10,740 bases of DNA from an uncultured Clostridia bacterium (GCA_904420155.1 CAJFUH010000049.1:1-10740), one strand, 5' to 3'; positions 1 through 6,540 are shown, counted from the first letter of the stretch. Numbers and translations are program-made. The notes: a model not told the origin generated them from the letters alone.

Positions 1-19
1 AAAGAAAAGGGGAAACGAT

Positions 20-853
20 ATGGGGAATTCCTTTCAAAATCTATTGTTGGTATCCGACTTAGACGGCACTTTGATCGGAGACGCGTTTCAAGTCCCGGAG
101 AGAAACCAAAGGGCTTTACAGGAATTTAAAGAGGAGGGGGGCCGGTTTGCCATCGCCACCGGCCGGGCGCTAGATTCCGCCGCCCGTTACGCGGAACTGA
201 CCCGTCCCAACGCCCCCTGTATTGTTTTAAACGGCACTATGATTTATGATTTTGACCGCCGGAAAATTTTATGGGAATATCCGCTGCCATCTAGCGCAGG
301 AGAGTATGTGGAAAAGATTCAACGGCATTTTCCGGAAATAGGGACAGAGGTGTGTACGGAACAGGCCATCCATGTTATCCGGGAAAATGAATATATCCAG
401 CGGCATCTTTCCCACGAACATATCCGCCATCGTTCTTGTTCCATCGATCAGGTCCAGGGAACCTGGTATAAGGTGTTTTTTGCCATGGATAGCCGATGGA
501 TGCCGGAAGTACAGGCGTTTGTGGAGACATTTCCCCATGAGGACGTACGCTTTGTCCCGTCTTCCCAAAACTATTACGAGATGCTGCCCCGGCATGCAGA
601 TAAAGGCGTAGCGCTGCAAAAACTGGTGGACTTGTTAGGAATGCGTCGGGAAAACAGCTGTGCAGTGGGAGATTATTATAATGATGTGGAATTGCTTTCC
701 GCGGCGGGTATGGCGGTAGTCCCGGCCAACGCGCCGGAAGAGATTCAAAATATGGCCGACTGTGTGGTCTGCCATTGCCGGCAGGGGGCCGTGGCAGAGG
801 CTATCGAATGGATGACCAACAAAGAAAAATTTTTAGAGGGAAATGAGCCATGA
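20..853 (+). CDS. Cof-type HAD-superfamily phosphatase
   Basis: This 277-aa protein is a haloacid dehalogenase-type hydrolase of the Cof/YbjI class, cytosolic enzymes that dephosphorylate sugar phosphates, nucleotides or cofactors such as FMN. All four HAD motifs are visible: motif I DLDGT (residues 13-17, nucleophile D13 and acid D15), motif II with T47 in ATGR, motif III K195 in ADKG, and motif IV GDYYND (217-222). The C2 cap lies between motifs II and III, roughly residues 80-190, and the length is normal for the family. The motif IV pair YY replaces the more usual GDGxND pattern, as in several Cof relatives. The start follows an AAAAGGGG ribosome site with 7-nt spacing. Its stop overlaps the next gene's start as ATGA, so the two are translationally coupled. 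The substrate cannot be told from sequence; promoter lies outside the window. Confidence 0.93.
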   Translation: MGNSFQNLLLVSDLDGTLIGDAFQVPERNQRALQEFKEEGGRFAIATGRALDSAARYAELTRPNAPCIVLNGTMIYDFDRRKILWEYPLPSSAGEYVEKIQRHFPEIGTEVCTEQAIHVIRENEYIQRHLSHEHIRHRSCSIDQVQGTWYKVFFAMDSRWMPEVQAFVETFPHEDVRFVPSSQNYYEMLPRHADKGVALQKLVDLLGMRRENSCAVGDYYNDVELLSAAGMAVVPANAPEEIQNMADCVVCHCRQGAVAEAIEWMTNKEKFLEGNEP

Positions 854-1236
854 GGGAAACGAATTTTTCAGAAAGGCTTTTGGTGGTAATTGCGTTGCTT
901 GTATGTGCGGCAATGGTTGGATATCAGGCGTTTTACCACCCACAGGCGGCGCCCTCGGTACCGGTATACGCGGAACCTGCCGCCGAGAGTGATTTGGAAG
1001 AATATGAACCGCTTTCTCCGGAAAGTAGCGTTTCTTTTACTCTTGTTTCCTTAAATTCCGCTACGCAGCAGGAATTAGCGGAACGCCTTCCGGGGATTGG
1101 GGAAGAATTGGCCCGAAGAATAATAGAATATCGGGAGCAGCATGGAGGGTTTCAATCGCTGGAGGAACTGAAAAATGTGGAAGGTATCGGGGATAAAACG
1201 CTGGAAAAGATAAAACCCTACCTTTCACTTTCCTGA
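850..1236 (+). CDS. ComEA-like helix-hairpin-helix membrane-anchored protein
   Basis: A 128-aa protein with one N-terminal membrane segment (about residues 9-28), a short acidic and proline-containing linker (30-62), and a C-terminal ComEA-type double helix-hairpin-helix domain (65-128). The two hairpins are marked by PGIG (81-84) and EGIG (111-114), and the LNSAT stretch (68-72) corresponds to the conserved NxA start of the ComEA domain. The topology puts the HhH domain outside the membrane, where ComEA proteins bind incoming double-stranded DNA for transformation. It is shorter than classical ComEA because the SLBB domain between membrane anchor and HhH is missing. A general DNA-binding role is therefore safer than a firm competence assignment. 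The start overlaps the upstream HAD gene (ATGA). No comEC is next to it; the strand is closed by a strong terminator directly downstream. Confidence 0.88.
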   Translation: MRETNFSERLLVVIALLVCAAMVGYQAFYHPQAAPSVPVYAEPAAESDLEEYEPLSPESSVSFTLVSLNSATQQELAERLPGIGEELARRIIEYREQHGGFQSLEELKNVEGIGDKTLEKIKPYLSLS

Positions 1237-1266
1237 GAGTAGCTTTAAAATTGGGCAAAAACCATA

Positions 1267-1312
1267 GAAAAAACAGGTCCGCAATATTCTATAGTTGCGG
1301 ACCTGTTTTTTC
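1267..1312. terminator. Bidirectional intrinsic terminator between convergent genes
   Basis: Perfect 18-bp inverted repeat, left arm 1267-1284 and right arm 1295-1312, with a 10-nt loop. The core is CAGGTCCGCAA flanked by A6 on the left and T6 on the right, so a U-tract follows the stem on either strand. It lies 30 bp after the HhH gene and about 110 bp beyond the end of the convergent acyltransferase gene. Confidence 0.93.
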
Positions 1313-1365
1313 TTTTCAAATGCGCTTTAGTGTCCCCGAATAACGAAAATATCTTCTTGGAAACG

Positions 1366-1385
1366 TTTCTCTTCCGGAAGAGAAA
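1366..1385. repeat. 20-bp perfect palindrome downstream of plsC
   Basis: The ten bases TTTCTCTTCC are followed directly by their reverse complement. As RNA it would fold to an 8-bp stem with a CCGG tetraloop. There is no T-tract on either side, so it is not a canonical terminator; it may protect the 3' end of the plsC transcript or be a protein site. Nothing else is recognisable in 1313-1422. Confidence 0.6.
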
Positions 1386-1422
1386 GCAGGAGGGTATTCT
1401 CATTTTATAAATATGGCAATTT

Positions 1423-2034
1423 CTAGGAAGCCGCTTTTTCCAGCTGTTCCCGCATCCATTCCGTGGATTCCTGATACAATTTCCGGGCGGCGCGGCGTGT
1501 GTTTTCTTCTGAAGATACGGTCAGTGGTTTTCCCACCTTCAAAGTGAAACAAGGTTTTCGTTTTAGCAGTTTCCAAAGCCCCTTCCTGGGCCTTTGGAGC
1601 AGCACGACCGGGATGACCGGCACGCCCGCCCTGGCGGCAATGGTGAAGGCGCCGTCTTTGCAGTCCCGAAGGGTTTTGCAGTAAGGAATCAATTCTCCTT
1701 CGGGATAAATACACAAAAGGCGGCCTTTTTGCACGGCTTCCGCCATCTGCTGTAAAAAGCTCCTCATCCGGGAGGGCGAAGATGGGACAGGTACGCTGCC
1801 GAAAAAGTAAATCAAATGGGAGACAACGGGGACATAAAACAGCCGTTCTAATGAAGTAAAGATAGCTTTACGAGGCGCCACCAGCAATCCCAGAAAGGTA
1901 CAGTCAAAATAATGGGCGTGATTACATACCAATACGGCGCCCTTTCCCTTTTGCTGCCTGACATACTCTTTCCCCTCTATTTTTAACCCAAAGATCAGAT
2001 GGCCGATTAAAAATAAAATGGGGACGGCAATCAC
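1423..2034 (-). CDS. plsC: PlsC-type 1-acyl-sn-glycerol-3-phosphate acyltransferase
   Basis: Membrane-associated acyltransferase of the PlsC/LPLAT family, which moves a fatty acyl group onto lysophosphatidic acid to give phosphatidic acid in phospholipid synthesis. From the GTG at 2034 it is 203 aa, with the catalytic HX4D motif at H39-D44 (NHAHYFD), a phosphate-binding YPEGE motif at 110-114 in place of FPEGT, and the late motif VPVIPVVL at 138-145. A hydrophobic N-terminal helix lies at residues 2-16. The GTG has no ribosome site. The same reading frame stays open upstream to 2134, encoding 31 more plausible residues (including PLVSRNPFFQF), but contains no ATG, GTG or TTG. An AGGAGG sits 9 nt before an in-frame ATC at 2127, so the true protein may be 234 aa. 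It follows the glycosyltransferase gene in the same transcript. The family is sure; the exact acceptor and the start are not. Confidence 0.9.
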   Translation of the reverse strand: MIAVPILFLIGHLIFGLKIEGKEYVRQQKGKGAVLVCNHAHYFDCTFLGLLVAPRKAIFTSLERLFYVPVVSHLIYFFGSVPVPSSPSRMRSFLQQMAEAVQKGRLLCIYPEGELIPYCKTLRDCKDGAFTIAARAGVPVIPVVLLQRPRKGLWKLLKRKPCFTLKVGKPLTVSSEENTRRAARKLYQESTEWMREQLEKAAS

Positions 2035-2104
2035 ATAGGCGAACAGGCGGGAACAAAATTGAAAAAATGGATTGCGGGAAACCAGGGGCTTATCTTTATC
2101 AAAG

Positions 2105-3238
2105 TTATTGAGTCCTTTTTTGATGATCTCTGATTACCTCCTCAAACATCTTTTCCGCTTTAACGATGGAACGTTCCACCCGGTATTCGTCGCCCTGCTT
2201 GGCATATAAGGCGGACATGTGTTCTCTCTCTTCCGGATGCTCAATCCAATAGTCGATTTTCTGGGCCAGATCTTGGGGATCGTCCGGTTGGAACAGGCTG
2301 CGTTCATCCAGAGCGAACTGGGGCGTAGCCGATTGTTCGGAATTGCAGATCACTGGTACTAAACCGCAGGAAAACGCCTCCATACAGGAGATAGCTTCGA
2401 TTTCAATGACAGAAGCATGTACATATAAATCGCAGGAATGAATCAGCTCGATTAAATCAGGCTTAGAATAAAACCCGAAAATGGGGGGGTGTTTGAGGGA
2501 CTGCCCCTGCTTGATCAGTTTTTGCTTGCAGGGACCGTTTCCTGCCAAGTGGAGCTGGATACGATCGGCATACTTAGAACGGGAAACCGCTTCTATCAAA
2601 ATATTCTGGCGCTTTTCAGGAGAGAGACGCCCTACCATCAAGATATGAAACAGAGAATCTTTCTTGGATTTGGGTGAAGAAGAAGGGACAAAGTCTTCAT
2701 CCACTCCATTAGAAATAACATGCATTTTTGCTCGATAACCGTTTTTCATTAGCTGATCTGCAATAAATTGGGATGGGCAGTGAATATGGTCGAACCGATA
2801 ATAAAAAACCCGGTAAAAAAAGCGGTAGATCCATCGGGGAAGGGACTTCCAATGGCTAAGATGTATAATGTAAGTAATATTTTCCGGCTGCAAATGAAAT
2901 GCGCCGGAGTAAGGGATGTCCATTTCTTGGGCCACTTTAGCGGCTTTGCAGTCCATCATGAGCGGAATGAGAAAATGGATGACATCTGCGCCATCAAAGG
3001 CCTTCCGGAATACCGAGACGTCCGGTTTGGCAAAGGCAAATCCCTGACGGTTGGCAATCTTTTTGGCAATGGGTAAATTCCATTCTTTTACAGGGTATCG
3101 TCCGGGACCTTCTTCCCCAATGGAGACCACGCGGACTTCATGGCCGTGTTTTTTCAGCATTTCCGCAAAACGGTAGGCCGTCATGGTGGTCCCATTATTG
3201 AGGTGGTCAAAGGAGTCGATCACCAAAACAATTATCAA
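2105..3238 (-). CDS. GT4-family retaining glycosyltransferase
   Basis: A 377-aa GT-B fold glycosyltransferase that transfers a sugar from a nucleotide-activated donor. Visible marks are an N-terminal Rossmann strand with the DHLNNGTT loop (11-18), a domain junction around CPSQFIADQL (154-163) and ISNGVDEDF (175-183), the donor-domain GRLSPEK motif (203-209), and the EX7E motif E279/E287 that contacts donor phosphates and ribose. I chose the TTG at 3238 because AGGAGG lies 7 nt before it and the protein then begins right at the first beta strand (IIVLVIDSF). A longer frame to a TTG at 3340 has no ribosome site and adds an unconvincing tail. The next gene in the transcript is plsC, which suggests a membrane lipid acceptor such as diacylglycerol, as in clostridial glycolipid synthases. 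That is inferred from context only; cell-wall or exopolysaccharide roles remain possible. Confidence 0.9.
   Translation of the reverse strand: MIIVLVIDSFDHLNNGTTMTAYRFAEMLKKHGHEVRVVSIGEEGPGRYPVKEWNLPIAKKIANRQGFAFAKPDVSVFRKAFDGADVIHFLIPLMMDCKAAKVAQEMDIPYSGAFHLQPENITYIIHLSHWKSLPRWIYRFFYRVFYYRFDHIHCPSQFIADQLMKNGYRAKMHVISNGVDEDFVPSSSPKSKKDSLFHILMVGRLSPEKRQNILIEAVSRSKYADRIQLHLAGNGPCKQKLIKQGQSLKHPPIFGFYSKPDLIELIHSCDLYVHASVIEIEAISCMEAFSCGLVPVICNSEQSATPQFALDERSLFQPDDPQDLAQKIDYWIEHPEEREHMSALYAKQGDEYRVERSIVKAEKMFEEVIRDHQKRTQ
2122..2142 (-). promoter_or_regulatory. Strong ribosome site before an in-frame ATC, candidate true start of plsC
   Basis: On the minus strand AGGAGG occupies 2142-2137, inside the last codons of the glycosyltransferase gene. 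Nine nucleotides later comes ATC at 2127-2125, in the plsC frame, followed by a second ATC at 2124-2122. The frame closes with TAA at 2136-2134, so initiation must occur below that point. ATC is a very rare initiation codon. The AGGAGG also encodes Glu-Glu-Val of the glycosyltransferase, so it could be chance. Confidence 0.4.
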
Positions 3239-3411
3239 AAGAATTCCTCCTCTAATCTTTTCACATATCAGAGATGATAACAACACAGCATCCTGGCTCT
3301 TTTTTAGCCGCTGATTCTGCCAGTAGGATTGGAAAGACAAGGGACTTTCTGCTTATTACAAGTATACCGCCGTAACTTATATTCGTTGTTTCATCCATAT
3401 TTTGTATTCTT

Positions 3412-3440
3412 ATGATACCTTCTGTGGAGAAGATAGTCAA
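3412..3440 (-). promoter_or_regulatory. Sigma-A-type promoter for the glycosyltransferase-plsC unit
   Basis: Minus strand: TTGACT (3440-3435), a 17-bp spacer, then TATCAT (3417-3412). Each hexamer differs from consensus at one base. Transcription would start near 3405 and give a leader of roughly 165 nt before the TTG start at 3238. I see no recognised riboswitch in that leader. Confidence 0.7.
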
Positions 3441-3482
3441 TTGATAAAGCGGATAGAATGTTAAGATTTTGTCTATCTGACG

Positions 3483-3524
3483 AAAAAAAGGGCAGATTTC
3501 CGCAAAAATTCCAGAAATCTACCC
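3483..3524 (-). terminator. Intrinsic terminator of the S1-domain gene
   Basis: On the minus strand an 11-bp stem (arms 3524-3514 and 3500-3490, one G-U pair) with a 13-nt loop is followed directly by seven Ts (3489-3483). It begins 8 bp after the stop codon of the S1-domain gene and separates it from the glycosyltransferase promoter. Confidence 0.9.
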
Positions 3525-3531
3525 GTAGCGC

Positions 3532-4455
3532 CTAACGAAAAACAGTTTCGATAATCTTATCGCAATCCAGCGGAGAATAAGTAAAATGATCGATATGGCT
3601 GCCGGTAATGAAATAATTGGGATCTGAGGGTCGATATTCGTAATCAAAAGTATCGATAATAATTAATTTGACCTTCATCCGGCTGGGAATAATGTTTTTG
3701 ATATAGACGCTGGCTTGCTGTCCGGCACGGATACCTTCTTTGACCTCAGCTAATCCGGCCAGGTTTGGAGTCAGTTCTACAAAGGCCCCATAGTCTTCTA
3801 CAGAACGCACGATGCCGGCTACTGTTTCTCCAATGGTGAAGAGAGCTGCGTTTTCCTCCCAGGTACCCAAAAGTTCCTTATGGGTTAAGCTGATGCGCCC
3901 GTTGTCCAGAGATTTTACCACTGCGCGGATATCCATTCCCACGGAAAAACGTTCCCTTGGATGGTCAATTCGGGAGACGGAAATGGTGTCGATAGGCAAT
4001 AGGGAGACGACGCCGCAGCCGATATCTACAAAAGCACCGAAAGCCTCTAAATGTGTGACACGGGCGGGAATAATATCGCCGGGAATCAGTTTGGAAATGT
4101 AACGTTCCATGCAGATTTCCTGAGCGGCCCGGCGGGAAAGAAGGGCAGTATTTTTTCCATCCGGACCTTTTTGAAATCCGGTAATGAGAAAACAGACCGG
4201 GCGATTTACTCGGGAAATCACGGCGATATCCCGAACGGTCCCCTCCCGAATACCGATGGCGCCCTCCTCCCGGGGAATAATCCCCCGCATACATCCTAAG
4301 TCGACAATCAAATTATGGGAACCATCGCAAACAAGAGCCCGGGCCTCCAGCAGACGGTTTTCGTGGTAAGCGTCCGCCAAAGAAGAGGGCGTTTGCATAG
4401 CGTTTCGATTTTCTAAAGTGTCGATCAACCAGCCTTCCGGATAAAATTCATTCAT
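3532..4455 (-). CDS. Triple S1-domain RNA-binding protein
   Basis: A 307-aa cytosolic protein built of three OB-fold S1 repeats: a degenerate first one at about 36-94, a clear second at 126-197 (GDIIPARVTHLEAFGAFVDIG) and a clear third at 209-270 (GETVAGIVRSVEDYGAFVEL). S1 repeats bind single-stranded RNA, and proteins of this size are often annotated as ribosomal protein S1 homologues, although true S1 is longer and has four to six repeats. The start at 4455 is chosen because an AGGCGG ribosome site lies 6 nt upstream and the protein then begins MNEFYPEGW. The frame extends 93 codons further up, but that part overlaps the divergent promoter region and looks non-coding. It is transcribed away from sigG, carries a folded leader (4473-4530), and ends at its own terminator. 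A role in translation or RNA decay is likely; the exact one is unknown. Confidence 0.88.
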   Translation of the reverse strand: MNEFYPEGWLIDTLENRNAMQTPSSLADAYHENRLLEARALVCDGSHNLIVDLGCMRGIIPREEGAIGIREGTVRDIAVISRVNRPVCFLITGFQKGPDGKNTALLSRRAAQEICMERYISKLIPGDIIPARVTHLEAFGAFVDIGCGVVSLLPIDTISVSRIDHPRERFSVGMDIRAVVKSLDNGRISLTHKELLGTWEENAALFTIGETVAGIVRSVEDYGAFVELTPNLAGLAEVKEGIRAGQQASVYIKNIIPSRMKVKLIIIDTFDYEYRPSDPNYFITGSHIDHFTYSPLDCDKIIETVFR

Positions 4456-4472
4456 CTTTAACCGCCTTTTCT

Positions 4473-4530
4473 CCACGCGCTTTTTTGTAATAAAGCTTAA
4501 AAGTCCGCCCTGTCGCGTGGCAAAGGGCGG
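4473..4530 (-). promoter_or_regulatory. Structured leader of the S1-domain gene, possible pseudoknot
   Basis: On the minus-strand RNA, CCGCCCU (4530-4524) pairs with AGGGCGG (4511-4505) to give a 7-bp hairpin with a 12-nt loop. The loop holds CCACGCG (4520-4514), which is complementary over 7 nt to CGCGUGG (4479-4473), 18 nt before the start codon. The CCGCC arm can also pair with GGCGG of the ribosome site. This gives alternative folds that could expose or hide the start. No known riboswitch class is recognised. Confidence 0.45.
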
Positions 4531-4573
4531 TAGTTTGATCCTCTGCTTCCCTCTTATTGCAGTGTACATCCCA

Positions 4574-4603
4574 ACTATATGCGGGAATATCCGGGAAATA
4601 TAA
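4574..4603 (-). promoter_or_regulatory. Candidate SigE-type promoter for the S1-domain gene
   Basis: Minus strand: TTATATT (4603-4597), a 15-bp spacer and CATATAGT (4581-4574). From memory the SigE mother-cell consensus is roughly KMATATT, about 14 bp, CATACAnT, so this is close in both boxes with a one-base longer spacer. The leader would be about 110 nt. No good sigma-A promoter was found for this gene. The call is tentative. Confidence 0.35.
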
Positions 4604-4608
4604 CTGGG

Positions 4609-4633
4609 AAAAAAGAAAGAAATTTTCTTTTTT
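4609..4633. repeat. A/T-rich inverted repeat between the divergent promoters
   Basis: AAAAAAGAAA (4609-4618) and its exact reverse complement (4624-4633) with a 5-nt loop. It lies between the candidate -35 boxes of the S1-domain gene and sigG. It could be an UP-like element or a regulator site, or simply reflect A/T richness. Confidence 0.35.
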
Positions 4634-4665
4634 ATTCTCAGAAAAAGGATCTCACCCATGGCGTT

Positions 4666-4695
4666 GTATGAACCCGCAAAGGAATGGCAATAATG
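4666..4695 (+). promoter_or_regulatory. SigF-type promoter of sigG
   Basis: GTATG (4666-4670), a 15-bp spacer and GGCAATAATG (4686-4695). From memory the Bacillus SigF consensus is GYATA, 15 bp, GGnnAnAnTR. The -10 box agrees at every defined position and the -35 at four of five. Transcription would start near 4702, some 16 nt before the ribosome site and 27 nt before the ATG. In Bacillus subtilis sigG is indeed switched on by SigF in the forespore. Confidence 0.65.
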
Positions 4696-4728
4696 ATAAC
4701 AAGTTATTCCGGGAAACGGGGGAGCGAC

Positions 4729-5511
4729 ATGCAATATAACAAGGTGGAAATCTGTGGGGTCAACACCGCCAAATTAAAAGTACTGACAGAAGCGGAAAAA
4801 AGGAAGCTTTTAAAAGTGGTAAAAGAAGGATCTGAGCGTGAAAAGAAGCGGGCCAGAGAGGAACTGATCAATGGCAATCTACGGTTGGTGCTCAGCGTGA
4901 TCCAGCGATTTACAAACCGCGGGGAAAACATGGACGATTTATTTCAGGTGGGATGCATCGGTTTAATGAAGGCCATCGATAATTTCAATACCGAGTTGGA
5001 TGTACGCTTTTCTACTTATGCCGTCCCCATGGTAATCGGAGAGGTAAGGCGGTATCTGCGGGATTCCAATTCCATTCGGGTATCGCGATCCCTGCGGGAT
5101 ACCGCCTATAAAGCTATGCAAATAAAAGAAAAATTGACGGCGGATCACAATCGGGAACCCACTGTAGAGGAAATTGCAAAGGTTCTGGATATGAATAAAG
5201 AAGATGTAGTAATGGCACTGGAGGCGATCGTGGAACCGGTTTCCCTGTATGAACCGGTGTTTTCCGATGGCAACGATACCATCTATGTGATGGATCAGGT
5301 GGGGGATAACAACGATGACACCAACTGGCTCAACGAAATCGCCCTGAAAGAAGCCATCAGAAATTTAAACGAACGGGAAAAGAAAATCCTGTCCCTGCGC
5401 TTTTTTAAAGGGAAAACTCAAATGGAGGTGGCGGATGAAATTGGGATCAGCCAGGCACAGGTGTCCCGCTTGGAAAAAGGGGCGTTGGGACGCATTAAAA
5501 ATCAACTGTAA
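4729..5511 (+). CDS. sigG: RNA polymerase sporulation sigma factor SigG
   Basis: Late forespore-specific sigma factor, 260 aa, which directs RNA polymerase to genes for spore DNA protection and germination after engulfment. The N-terminal signature NKVEICGV (4-11) is diagnostic of SigG. Region 2.1-2.2 contains NGNLRLVLSVIQRF and DDLFQVGCIGLMKAIDNF (48-86). Region 2.3-2.4 contains RFSTYAVPMVIGEVRRYLRD (93-112), region 3 begins at IRVSRSLRD (116-124), and the region 4.2 helix-turn-helix is GKTQMEVADEIGISQAQVSR (228-247). Asn48 aligns with Bacillus Asn45, the residue linked to inhibition by the anti-sigma CsfB/Gin. The ATG at 4729 is preferred over 4684 because it follows GGGGGAG by 4-5 nt and matches the known SigG N-terminus. 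Unlike in many Bacilli and Clostridia, the upstream neighbour is not sigE but a divergent S1-domain gene, so sigG is monocistronic here. Confidence 0.97.
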   Translation: MQYNKVEICGVNTAKLKVLTEAEKRKLLKVVKEGSEREKKRAREELINGNLRLVLSVIQRFTNRGENMDDLFQVGCIGLMKAIDNFNTELDVRFSTYAVPMVIGEVRRYLRDSNSIRVSRSLRDTAYKAMQIKEKLTADHNREPTVEEIAKVLDMNKEDVVMALEAIVEPVSLYEPVFSDGNDTIYVMDQVGDNNDDTNWLNEIALKEAIRNLNEREKKILSLRFFKGKTQMEVADEIGISQAQVSRLEKGALGRIKNQL

Positions 5512-5513
5512 AA

Positions 5514-5551
5514 AACCTCCGTAGCCTAAAAACAGGTAGGCCGCGGAGGTT
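5514..5551. terminator. Bidirectional terminator between sigG and the YihY-family gene
   Basis: Stem of AACCTCCG (5514-5521) with CGGAGGTT (5544-5551), extended by a G-U pair, one mismatch and five more pairs (GCCTA with TAGGC), loop about 8 nt. The plus strand continues into a T-rich stretch (CCTCTTTTTG), and on the minus strand the stem is followed by T6. It serves both convergent genes. Confidence 0.85.
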
Positions 5552-5570
5552 TCCTCTTTTTGTTCTATCT

Positions 5571-6458
5571 TTATTTTCGCCTGGTTGGTGTAGAAAGAGT
5601 GCGAACTCTCATTTGACGTTTCATCTTGTTTTTATTAGCAATGGCACAATTGAGCTCCGCTCCTAAAATTAACGTAGCGGAAGTACAGTAGAGCCACAAC
5701 ATCAGTACAATGATCGCTCCGATGGAGCCGTAAATAACGGAATAATGGGCCATGTGTTCTACGTAATAGGAAAATCCCATGGAAAAAACCAGCCAGGAAA
5801 TCAAGGCGACAATAGTGCCGGGCAATATCTGACGAAAATGCTGTCTTTTACCGGGAACAAAGGAATAAAGAAGGGAAAGGGCGAAAAACAACATGACAGC
5901 CAAAAGGACAAAACGGACTACATTCCAGAAGTTGATGGAATCTGCGTGAATAGGAAAAAATTTTGCCAGGAAAGTGAGGACAGTCCGTCCGATTGTCATG
6001 AAAAGAAGAGAGGCAAAAATGAGAACCATTAACGATAATGTATATAAAAACACCTGGATCTGATGCCACGGAAATACTTTTTGTTCCGTCACCCGATATG
6101 CCCGGCGGATGGACCGCGTCAAACAATCCACCGCGCGCATGGAAAAATAGATAGTGAAAAACAGTCCAAATAAAAGCAAATGCCCGTTTTTAACCTCGGC
6201 AATATGGGTGAGGTAAGTATTGATGATTTCAATGATGTCAGAAGGAATCAAAGATTGAAAGGTGCTGGTGGACAAAGGAGGAAGATCCAAAAAGCTGATT
6301 AAGGCGCTGACAAAGATCAAAAAAGGGAAAAAGGAAAAAAGAAGATAATAAGCCAGCGCCGCGGCAGAACGTCCAACTTCATCCTGAAAGAATCGTTTGA
6401 ATAAATTTTGGATCACGGGAAAAATGTCCCGTTTCCAAATATGGAGCGGGCGAGACAT
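5571..6458 (-). CDS. YihY/virulence factor BrkB family membrane protein
   Basis: A 295-aa inner membrane protein with six predicted membrane segments at about 32-57, 92-112, 133-157, 178-200, 210-232 and 241-268. The family hallmarks are the early AAALAYYLLFSFFPFLIF stretch (32-49) and the late GAIIVLMLWLYCTSATLILGAELN stretch (247-270). A basic cytoplasmic tail (275-295, KNKMKRQMRVR) follows. The family was once mis-annotated as ribonuclease BN; its biochemical function is not established. The ATG at 6458 follows a GAGGTG ribosome site with 7-nt spacing, and a sigma-A promoter lies just upstream. It is a single-gene unit between two divergent or convergent neighbours. Confidence 0.93.
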   Translation of the reverse strand: MSRPLHIWKRDIFPVIQNLFKRFFQDEVGRSAAALAYYLLFSFFPFLIFVSALISFLDLPPLSTSTFQSLIPSDIIEIINTYLTHIAEVKNGHLLLFGLFFTIYFSMRAVDCLTRSIRRAYRVTEQKVFPWHQIQVFLYTLSLMVLIFASLLFMTIGRTVLTFLAKFFPIHADSINFWNVVRFVLLAVMLFFALSLLYSFVPGKRQHFRQILPGTIVALISWLVFSMGFSYYVEHMAHYSVIYGSIGAIIVLMLWLYCTSATLILGAELNCAIANKNKMKRQMRVRTLSTPTRRK

Positions 6459-6512
6459 AAAAGCACCTCATTCCTTCGCAAAAAATATAACGCAATCTCT
6501 ATTTTCTCTTTC

Positions 6513-6540
6513 ATTATATCTCTTTTTTTGTATAACACAA
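6513..6540 (-). promoter_or_regulatory. Sigma-A promoter of the YihY-family gene
   Basis: Minus strand: TTGTGT (6540-6535), 16-bp spacer, TATAAT (6518-6513). The -10 is perfect. The predicted leader is about 48 nt. On the opposite strand I find only a weak TATAAC (6531-6536) and no good -35 for tdk. Confidence 0.65.

Noticed and set aside
1400..1714. 104-codon frame on the minus strand within plsC
   Set aside because: Out of frame with the HX4D and PEGE motifs, arginine-rich low-quality translation, overlapped by a real gene.
3239..3340. 34-codon N-terminal extension of the glycosyltransferase from a TTG at 3340
   Set aside because: No ribosome site, and AGGAGG plus the first beta strand place the start at 3238.
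3239..3411. Possible riboswitch in the long glycosyltransferase leader
   Set aside because: Only a 4-bp GGCT/AGCC hairpin was found and no known riboswitch motif.
4456..4734. 93-codon N-terminal extension of the S1-domain protein
   Set aside because: It would run through the divergent promoter region and overlap sigG's leader; the ATG at 4455 has a ribosome site.
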